NCBI GenBank assembly: GCA_032111745.1
Contig: JAULUH010000159.1
Coordinates: 1-9,486 of the forward strand
Length of the DNA: 9,486 nucleotides
Reading direction: 5' to 3'
From: JAULUH01 sp032111745
GTDB taxonomy: Bacteria > Chloroflexota > Anaerolineae > JAAEKA01
Shown: positions 1 through 4,941 of the stretch, in pieces
Layout: the number at the start of each line of letters is the position of its first letter
Numbering within the stretch: position 1 is the stretch's first letter
Program-made: the position numbers and the translations under genes
The notes under the pieces: model-generated
Told to the model about the DNA's origin: nothing
What the model saw: the letters and a program-made list of their open reading frames with translations, nothing else
The model's database searches: none

Positions 1-1343
1 ACCTCGGCGTACTCGTCGACCTCGGCATACTCGTCCACCGCGGCGTATTCGTCGACCTCCACCAGGTCTGGGACCTCGGCGTACTCGTCATAGACCTCGG
101 CTCCCGCCTCGGGAGCCAGGACCTCAGCCTCGGCGACCTCGGCCGGGATGGGTAGCTCGCCCTCCAGCTCCACGTCGTCGCGCAGCAGCTGCTCCGCCAC
201 CGACAGGATGTCCTCGGCCTCGGCGCGGGCGCGGGCCAGGGCCATGCGTGTGCGGCGGGTGGCCAACTCCCGGGCATAATCGTCGAGGTTCTCCTCGACG
301 GCCTCAGACTCGCTCTTGATGTCGATGCGCCAGCCCGTGAGCTTGGCGCTGAGGCGGGCGTTCTGGCCCTCCTTGCCGATGGCCAGGGACAGCTGGCGGT
401 CCGGCACCACCACGATGGCGGTCTTGTTCTCGGACGTATCGTCGAGGATGACCTGGCTGACCTTGGCCGGGCTCAGTGCGCTGGCGATGAACTGGGCCGG
501 ATCCGCGTTCCACTCCACGACGTCGATCTTCTCGCCGTTCAGCTCGTTGACAATGGCCTGGATGCGCACCCCGCGCATGCCCACGCAGGAGCCCACGGGA
601 TCGACGCCAGGCTGGATCGCGGCCACGGCCACCTTGGAGCGCTGGCCGGGCTCGCGGGCAATGCTCTTGATCTCCACGCTGCCGTTGTAGATCTCCGGCA
701 CCTCCTGCTCCAGCAGGCGGCGCAGCAGCGCCCGGTGCGTGCGCGACAGCCGGATCACCGGGCCGCGGTTGCCGCGGGTGACCTCCACCAGGTAGCAGCG
801 CAGCTTGCTGTTGGGACGATAGCGCTCGGTGGGGATCTGGTCTTCCTTGGCCAGCATGCCCTCGGCCTTGCCGTCCAGCGCCACCGTCACCGCCGAGGTG
901 GCGTGGTCGATGCTACGGATAGTGCAATGGATGATCTCGCCGACCCGGGACTGGTAGCGCATGTACACCGCGTCGCGCTCCGCCTCGCGGATGCGCTGCA
1001 GGATGACCTGTTTGGCGGTCTGCGCGGCGATGCGCCCGAAGTTATCCGGGGTGCTCTCCACCAGCACGACGCTGCCGATGTCGGCCGTGGTATCGATGGC
1101 CCTGGCCCTGGCCAGGGAAATCTGCATGCGGTCGTCCTCGACCTCAGGCACGACCTCCTTCTCGATGAAGATCTTCATCTCACCGGTCTTGGGGTCGACC
1201 TGGGCACTGATATTAGCCGGCGACGCAAAGCGCCGGCGGTGGGCCGAAACCAAGGCAGCCTCGATGGCCTCGAACACCACCTGCGGCTCGAGCTCGCGCT
1301 CGACGCAGATATTGTTGATAGCCATGATCAATTCGTTCTTCAT
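1..1343 (-). CDS. nusA: Transcription termination/antitermination factor NusA (partial, C-terminus beyond left edge)
   Basis: NusA binds RNA polymerase and nascent RNA and modulates pausing, intrinsic termination and antitermination. The window shows 447 codons. The N-terminal RNAP-binding domain is about residues 1-125, with the family segment FGRIAAQTAKQVI at 102-114. An S1 domain covers about 131-200. KH1 contains DPVGSCVGMRGVRIQAI (248-264), and KH2 contains AIGKEGQNARLSAKLTGW (321-338). An acidic, Ala-rich tail from about 345 replaces any recognisable second RNAP-binding repeat and ends in VDEYAE repeats that run off the window. The ATG at 1343 is chosen because it gives the usual start spacing to the N-terminal domain. 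Ribosome-site support is weak: AGAGGG lies only 1 nt upstream and GGGAG 12 nt upstream. The gene has its own promoter and a hairpin leader. The next gene upstream on this strand is a TIM-barrel protein, not the usual rimP. The identity is secure; the tail length is unknown. Confidence 0.97.
   Translation of the reverse strand, partial: MKNELIMAINNICVERELEPQVVFEAIEAALVSAHRRRFASPANISAQVDPKTGEMKIFIEKEVVPEVEDDRMQISLARARAIDTTADIGSVVLVESTPDNFGRIAAQTAKQVILQRIREAERDAVYMRYQSRVGEIIHCTIRSIDHATSAVTVALDGKAEGMLAKEDQIPTERYRPNSKLRCYLVEVTRGNRGPVIRLSRTHRALLRRLLEQEVPEIYNGSVEIKSIAREPGQRSKVAVAAIQPGVDPVGSCVGMRGVRIQAIVNELNGEKIDVVEWNADPAQFIASALSPAKVSQVILDDTSENKTAIVVVPDRQLSLAIGKEGQNARLSAKLTGWRIDIKSESEAVEENLDDYARELATRRTRMALARARAEAEDILSVAEQLLRDDVELEGELPIPAEVAEAEVLAPEAGAEVYDEYAEVPDLVEVDEYAAVDEYAEVDEYAE
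3..95 (-). repeat. Acidic VDEYAE hexapeptide repeats in the NusA tail
   Basis: Three in-phase 18-bp units occupy 56-39, 38-21 and 20-3 and encode VDEYAA, VDEYAE and VDEYAE. An isolated related copy, VYDEYAE, lies at 95-75. The units use different synonymous codons (for example GAC/GAA, TAC/TAT), so they are not a very recent duplication. The array reaches the window edge, so the copy number is unknown. Confidence 0.85.
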
Positions 1344-1445
1344 ACCCTCTGCGCACTCCCGGTAGTCGGCCGCTATAGTCCTTGTATCCCGCCGGCCGAC
1401 GGCTCTCGCCAGTCGAATTCCTGGCCACGTAGTCCCTTACAGCAA

Positions 1446-1470
1446 GAAAAGTGGGGGGTGCCCACTTTTC
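1446..1470 (-). promoter_or_regulatory. Perfect hairpin in the nusA 5' leader
   Basis: The stem is 10 bp perfect (1446-1455 with 1461-1470, GAAAAGTGGG paired with CCCACTTTTC) around a 5-nt loop. It lies about 18-42 nt after the predicted nusA start site and about 100 nt before the ATG. On the transcribed strand the 3' arm ends in TTTTC followed by TTGCTG, so it resembles a weak intrinsic terminator or attenuator. The structure is seen directly; a regulatory role in nusA expression is inferred. It could instead be one copy of a dispersed palindromic repeat. Confidence 0.5.
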
Positions 1471-1494
1471 CGAGACTGCTCTCCAGATGCAGTA

Positions 1495-1523
1495 ATTGTA
1501 CCACAGGTGCCGGGTGAATGCAA
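1495..1523 (-). promoter_or_regulatory. Sigma70-type promoter of nusA
   Basis: Read on the minus strand, TTGCAT (1523-1518) and TACAAT (1500-1495) are separated by exactly 17 bp. The predicted start is near 1488, giving a leader of about 145 nt before the nusA ATG. Each hexamer differs from consensus at only one or two positions in a GC-rich genome, so chance is unlikely. Not tested experimentally. Confidence 0.7.
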
Positions 1524-1562
1524 ATTGGGGGATTCGAGACAGACCGGGGGAGAACCAGAAAC

Positions 1563-1622
1563 GAACCGCAGAGTCGCATAGAGTGACAATTCACCATGTC
1601 ACTCTCTGCGACTCTGCGGTTC
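1563..1622. repeat. Long inverted repeat between the TIM-barrel gene and nusA
   Basis: Arms 1563-1587 and 1598-1622 are complementary at 24 of 25 positions around a 10-nt loop. The arm begins GAACCGCAGAGTCGCA. It lies 37 bp past the stop of the upstream minus-strand gene and before the nusA promoter. It may block readthrough, but there is no T-run on the minus strand, so it is not a classic terminator. The GAACCGC...GCAGAG words recur in the region 4773-4799, which suggests a dispersed repeat family. Confidence 0.8.
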
Positions 1623-1658
1623 ACCTCCGGTGGTCTTGTCTGTACGAGTCTCTCGCCC

Positions 1659-2579
1659 TTATGCCGGCCCGAAACAACCGGCGGCGGCCAGGTATTGGGC
1701 GCCGGCCTGGATCTCGGCCGGGGTGTAATACCAGTCGAACTCGCACGTGCGCGCGGCCTCCGCTGGCAAAACCCCGGCGATGTGGGCGAAATCCAGCTCG
1801 CCCAGGCCCGGCACCAGGTGGTCCCGCAGCCCAATCACGTCGTGGAAGTGCACCCCGACGATGCGCGGGGCATAGGCAGCCAGCCATTCCTCGTGCCGGT
1901 GTAGACCCAGGTTGTCGATCACCTCCACGTGCCCGCAGTCGTACCAGAAGCCGGCGACCGCCGGATCGGTCTCGTCCAATAACAGCCCCAGCTCGGCCCA
2001 GGTGGGAATCTCGTGGTAATGGTACCGCGACTCGATCCCCAGCCGGATCCCCCGCGAGCCGGCGTACGCGGCCAGCTCCGCCAGGCTGCGGCGGGCTGCG
2101 TCCATGGCCGGGGGCGCGGCGGCCTGGCGGGCCACGGCCAGGGCATCGCGCGCCCCCGTATAGGGCGCGGTGCCGGCCTGCCCACCGAGATAGCGCTGGC
2201 GCAACGCCCACTCCAGGTGCCCGGCCATCGGCACCTCGCCCAGGTGCACGCACACCGTGCTGGCCGCGGCGCGTTGCGCAAAGTCGATCGTGGCAAAGCC
2301 CTGCGCCACCGCCCAGCCGCGGGCCTCCTCGCCGGTGGCGCTCAGCAGCGCGTCCGCCGCCCGCCCAAAGGGCGATGGCTGGACCGGCGCCGGGTAATGC
2401 ACCGAGCGGATGCCAAGCGCGGCCGGGTCGGCGTCGCCAACCATCGGCAGCGTCACGATATGGCTGACCTCGATCCCGCCGAATCCCAGGTCACGGGCCG
2501 CGGCCGCAAAATCGGCCAGCCGGGTAAAGCGATGCTGCATCCACATCGTAGAGAGCGCGGCATTGGTCAGATCAGGCAT
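1659..2579 (-). CDS. Xylose isomerase-like TIM-barrel protein (sugar phosphate isomerase/epimerase family)
   Basis: This 306-residue cytoplasmic protein fits the AP endonuclease 2/xylose-isomerase-like barrel (PF01261 type), whose members isomerise or epimerise sugars and related hydroxy acids with a divalent metal. Barrel landmarks appear in order: GFGGIEVSH (32-40), TVCVHLG (108-114), LGIESRYHYHEIP (180-192), FWYDCGHVEV (211-220), IVGVHFHD (240-247) and CEFDWY (279-284). E183, D214 (with H217), H244/H246 and E280 are the probable metal and substrate ligands by family pattern. Length is typical (260-310). The ATG at 2579 is preceded by AGGAGGG 10 nt upstream. The gene follows the solute-binding lipoprotein on the same strand with only 52 bp between them, so co-transcription is plausible. 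Substrate cannot be assigned: IolE, hydroxypyruvate isomerase and uncharacterised paralogues share this pattern. Confidence 0.85.
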   Translation of the reverse strand: MPDLTNAALSTMWMQHRFTRLADFAAAARDLGFGGIEVSHIVTLPMVGDADPAALGIRSVHYPAPVQPSPFGRAADALLSATGEEARGWAVAQGFATIDFAQRAAASTVCVHLGEVPMAGHLEWALRQRYLGGQAGTAPYTGARDALAVARQAAAPPAMDAARRSLAELAAYAGSRGIRLGIESRYHYHEIPTWAELGLLLDETDPAVAGFWYDCGHVEVIDNLGLHRHEEWLAAYAPRIVGVHFHDVIGLRDHLVPGLGELDFAHIAGVLPAEAARTCEFDWYYTPAEIQAGAQYLAAAGCFGPA

Positions 2580-2599
2580 GCTGCGAAAGCCCTCCTAAA

Positions 2600-2680
2600 T
2601 GCCAGACGTAGAGACGCCAGATCTGGCGTCTCTACCACCCTGGTGCCAGACGTAGAGCCGCAAAATCTTGCGTCTCTACC
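2600..2680. repeat. Two tandem copies of a GTAGAGACGC...GCGTCTCTAC palindromic repeat
   Basis: Copy 1 (2608-2635) is a perfect 28-bp palindrome with half-site gtagagacgccaga. Copy 2 (2652-2679) has the same outer arms with one mismatch and a different centre (caaaatcttg). Both are preceded by the identical 14-bp word tgccagacgtagag (2600-2613 and 2644-2657), a period of 44 bp. Outer arms are kept while the centres differ, which is typical of dispersed REP-like palindromes known from cyanobacteria and Chloroflexota. Copy 2 lies inside the 3' end of the lipoprotein gene; copy 1 is just beyond its stop. Confidence 0.9.
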
Positions 2681-3471
2681 AGCCCTAACACCCATGCCCG
2701 GAAATCGGCGCCGGCCGGGCCGGCCACTTCCGGCGTCACCACGTACACCGGCAACGCCAGCGGATACCCGGCCTCGCCCACCGGCGCCAGGCCATCCACC
2801 GTGACCGCCCGCACCGTATCCGTCAGCCACCCGCTGGCCACGTACCCGATGGACGGGGGGTGGCCGGCCACATACTCCATTATCGCATCGCTGCCCGGCA
2901 CGATCAGCGCCGTGGCCGTCAGCGCCTCCTCCCCCAGCACCGCGGCATCGAACGCGGCCCGGCTGCCCGAGCCCGGCTCCCGCACCGCCAGCTCCACCGG
3001 CCCCCCCCCCTCCGGCCACTCCCGCAGCTCCCCGCTGAACAGGTCGTGCAGCTGCGCCAGGCTCAGCTCGCGCAACGGGTTGTCCGGGTGCACGATCACG
3101 GCCAGCGTGTCGGTCATGACCTGGCTCGACGCCAGGTTGGCCAGCGGCGCCTGGTCCGGCAGGCGGGTGGTCAGGGCCGCGTCCGCGCCGCCCATGGCCA
3201 CCAACCGCTCCGCGGCCGGCGAATTGGCGGCCACCTGCAAATCGACGGTGACGTACGCATACGCCGCCCCATACGCCGCGGCGAGCTCCTCGGCCAGCGG
3301 CACCACGCTGCCCGCGGCCGCCAGCCGCAGCGTCACCGGCTCCGGCGTCGGCAGCACCGTGCCACAGCCCGCGGCGAGGAGCAGCAGGGCCAGCATGACG
3401 AGGTGCAACACAAAGACTGGTCCAGTCTCGGAAGACTGGACCAGTCTGAGAGACGCTGCCAGTCTGGTCAC
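2632..3471 (-). CDS. PstS-like solute-binding lipoprotein (PBP-like domain)
   Basis: From the GTG at 3471 the protein is 279 residues. A hydrophobic stretch VFVLHLVMLALLLLAAGC (19-36) ends in a lipobox with C36, so it is probably membrane-anchored and extracytoplasmic. The rest resembles a periplasmic-binding domain of the phosphate-binding type: AAAGSVVPLAEELA (51-64), DTLAVIVHPDNPLREL (121-136), LHDLFSGE (141-148) and the oxyanion-loop-like REPGSGSRAAF (164-174). No permease or ATPase gene is nearby, so the ligand and partner are unknown. The start is uncertain: GTG 3486 overlaps the tgt stop (GTGGCTGA), GTG 3471 has GAGAGG 3-4 nt upstream, and GTG 3411 or ATG 3396 would leave a shorter signal. 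A palindromic repeat supplies part of the N-region and another the last residues (about ILRLY-strand positions 264-277). A G10 tract lies mid-gene. The domain call is firm; the exact role is not. Confidence 0.8.
   Translation of the reverse strand: MTRLAASLRLVQSSETGPVFVLHLVMLALLLLAAGCGTVLPTPEPVTLRLAAAGSVVPLAEELAAAYGAAYAYVTVDLQVAANSPAAERLVAMGGADAALTTRLPDQAPLANLASSQVMTDTLAVIVHPDNPLRELSLAQLHDLFSGELREWPEGGGPVELAVREPGSGSRAAFDAAVLGEEALTATALIVPGSDAIMEYVAGHPPSIGYVASGWLTDTVRAVTVDGLAPVGEAGYPLALPVYVVTPEVAGPAGADFRAWVLGLVETQDFAALRLAPGW
3001..3010. repeat. C10/G10 homopolymer inside the lipoprotein gene
   Basis: Ten consecutive C on the plus strand read as G10 in the coding strand, encoding the end of Glu plus three Gly (EGGGP, about residues 154-158). 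The frame is open as given. A tract of this length is prone to slippage and also to sequencing error, so a one-base change here would truncate the protein. Confidence 0.9.
3414..3467. repeat. AGACTGG/CCAGTCT palindromic repeat at the tgt-lipoprotein junction
   Basis: Arms 3414-3428 (agactggtccagtct) and 3433-3447 (agactggaccagtct) are perfect reverse complements around cgga. Each arm is itself a palindrome of agactgg/ccagtct around one central base, so the element can form one long or two small hairpins. A partial unit (ccagtctgg) follows at about 3459-3467. With the chosen start the element is translated as part of the lipoprotein N-region (around RLVQSSETGP), upstream of the hydrophobic segment. 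Confidence 0.88.
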
Positions 3472-3478
3472 GATCCTC

Positions 3479-4642
3479 TCAGCCACGCGCCACCACCCGC
3501 CGGGCTTCCCGCTGCCGGCTGCGCGCGTCCTGGTCGCTGATCGCATAGCCGGAGAGGAAGCGCTCCTTGAACGCCACGAACGTGCCGCCGGCAAGGGCCC
3601 CGCGGATCCCTTCCATGAAGCGCAGCATGAAGTGGATGTTGTGGATCGTCGCCAGGTGCAGGCCAAGGGTCTCCCCGGCCTTGAACAGGTGGCGCAGGTA
3701 GGCCAGGCTGAAGTGCTGGCACGTGTAGCAGCTGCACTCCGGCTCCACGGGCCCGGCAGCCGCCGTGTACTGCGCGTTACGGATGTTCAGCCGCCCCGCC
3801 GCGGTCAGCAGCCCCCCGTTGCGGGCCAGCCGGGTCGGCAGCACGCAGTCGAACATGTCGATGCCGTGGCCCACCGCCTCCAGGATGTCCTCGGGCGCAC
3901 CCACCCCCATCAGATAGCGGGGCTTCGCCGCCGGCAGCAGGGGACAGGTGAAGGCCAGGGTCTCCGCCATCTGGGCCTTGGTCTCGCCGACGGCCAGGCC
4001 TCCCACGGCGTAGCCGGGGAAATCCAGCCCGGCCAGGTAGCGGGCCGAGGCCTCCCGCAGGTCCGGGAAGATGCCGCCCTGCACGATCCCGAACAGGGCC
4101 TGGTCCGCGCGGCGCTGCGCGGCCTGGCAGGCCGCGGCCCAGGCGTGGGTGCGCTCCAGGGCCCGCTCGTTGTAGCCCCTGTCCAACGGATCCGGGCACT
4201 CGTCCAGCACCATGATGATGTCCGCGCCCAGCTGCTCCTCGGTGCGGATCACCGACTCCGGGGTGAAGCGCTGCAGGCTGCCGTCGATATGGGAGCGAAA
4301 CGTCACCCCGTCCGCGTCCACCTGGCGCATGTGGGCCAGGCTGAACACCTGGTAGCCCCCCGAGTCGGTCAGGATCGGGCCATCCCAGCCCATAAACTGA
4401 TGCAGGCCGCCCAGCCGCTCCACCAGCTGCGCGCCCGGGCGCAGGAACAGGTGGTAGGTGTTGGCCAGCAGCAGCCCCACCCCCAGCTCCTTCAGGTGCC
4501 GCGGGGCCAGGGTCTTGACCGTGGCCTGGGTGCCCACCGGCGCAAACAGCGGCGTGGGCACCATGCCGTGGGGCGTCTGCAGCCTCCCCAGCCGCGCGGC
4601 CGTGCCCGGGTCCTCATGCACCAGCTCGAAGCAGATTGCCAT
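3479..4642 (-). CDS. tgt: Queuine/preQ1 tRNA-guanine transglycosylase
   Basis: Tgt exchanges guanine-34 of tRNAs with GUN anticodons (Asp, Asn, His, Tyr) for preQ1, the entry step of queuosine formation on tRNA. The protein is 387 residues, close to the usual 370-390. The signature LTDSGGYQVFSL (91-102) holds D93, the general acid/base. GIVQGG (185-190) is in the substrate pocket. GIDMFDCVLPTR (260-271) holds D265, the probable nucleophile. The zinc site is C303, C305, C308 and H334 (PECSCYTC and TIHN). All key residues are present. ATG 4642 is chosen because it opens the conserved N-terminus and because a consensus promoter ends 6 nt before it, giving a probably leaderless mRNA; there is no ribosome site. 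The lipoprotein gene begins at or just past its stop. No queA or que genes lie in the window. Confidence 0.97.
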   Translation of the reverse strand: MAICFELVHEDPGTAARLGRLQTPHGMVPTPLFAPVGTQATVKTLAPRHLKELGVGLLLANTYHLFLRPGAQLVERLGGLHQFMGWDGPILTDSGGYQVFSLAHMRQVDADGVTFRSHIDGSLQRFTPESVIRTEEQLGADIIMVLDECPDPLDRGYNERALERTHAWAAACQAAQRRADQALFGIVQGGIFPDLREASARYLAGLDFPGYAVGGLAVGETKAQMAETLAFTCPLLPAAKPRYLMGVGAPEDILEAVGHGIDMFDCVLPTRLARNGGLLTAAGRLNIRNAQYTAAAGPVEPECSCYTCQHFSLAYLRHLFKAGETLGLHLATIHNIHFMLRFMEGIRGALAGGTFVAFKERFLSGYAISDQDARSRQREARRVVARG

Positions 4643-4648
4643 GCTGCG

Positions 4649-4678
4649 ATTATAATCAGCGTCGCCCGGTTTCCGCAA
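4649..4678 (-). promoter_or_regulatory. tgt promoter, placed for leaderless transcription
   Basis: On the minus strand, TTGCGG (4678-4673) is followed after 18 bp by a perfect TATAAT (4654-4649). Only six bases (CGCAGC) separate the -10 box from the tgt ATG, so the standard start distance puts +1 on the A of ATG at 4642. The hexamers and spacing are seen; leaderless transcription is inferred from the geometry. Confidence 0.75.
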
Positions 4679-4735
4679 ATCCACCGCCGGCCACGGCCCC
4701 CGCCCGGAGAGAGCCAGACGCCCAACGAGCCCCTC

Positions 4736-4830
4736 GCGGTTCCCCTTCCGGACTCCTCCGGTCCAGGCTCCCCTCTGCGCTCTGCGTCCTCCGCGGTTCC
4801 CCTCCGGTTCCCCTCCGGTTCGCCTTCCGG
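4736..4830. repeat. GGTTCCCCTCC-type repeat cluster in the divergent intergenic region
   Basis: Units ggttcccctcc (4795-4805), ggttcccctcc (4806-4816) and ggttcgccttcc (4817-4828) are tandem. A flanking copy gcggttccccttccgg lies at 4736-4751 and matches gcggttcccctccgg at 4793-4807. Between them ctctgcgctctgcg (4773-4786) repeats a 7-bp word and echoes the GCAGAG words of the inverted repeat at 1563-1622. Nothing in this stretch codes convincingly. It occupies most of the space between the two divergent promoters. Confidence 0.75.
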
Positions 4831-4842
4831 CACTGGAACCGC

Positions 4843-4872
4843 TTGCCGGGCCTTTGCGGACTATGCTATAAT
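4843..4872 (+). promoter_or_regulatory. Sigma70-type promoter of the exported propeller protein gene
   Basis: TTGCCG (4843-4848) lies 18 bp before a perfect TATAAT (4867-4872). The predicted start is near 4879, giving a leader of about 63 nt. The 13-bp word TATAATCGCAGCA (4867-4879) is repeated in inverted orientation at the tgt promoter (4642-4654). Confidence 0.72.
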
Positions 4873-4928
4873 CGCAGCAGTCCTGGCCCAAGGGCTGTGG
4901 CGCGCGGATCCTGTCGGTATTTCATCAC

Positions 4929-4934
4929 AGGAGG
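4929..4934 (+). promoter_or_regulatory. Shine-Dalgarno site AGGAGG
   Basis: A perfect AGGAGG ends 7 nt before the ATG at 4942. This fixes the start of the exported protein and contrasts with the divergent tgt gene, which has none. Confidence 0.9.
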
Positions 4935-4941
4935 ATGAAAC

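Noticed and set aside
735..1517. Long plus-strand open frame opposite nusA
   Set aside because: It is antisense to a secure nusA frame; the His/Asp/Leu-rich translation has no domain, and the openness follows from high GC codon bias.
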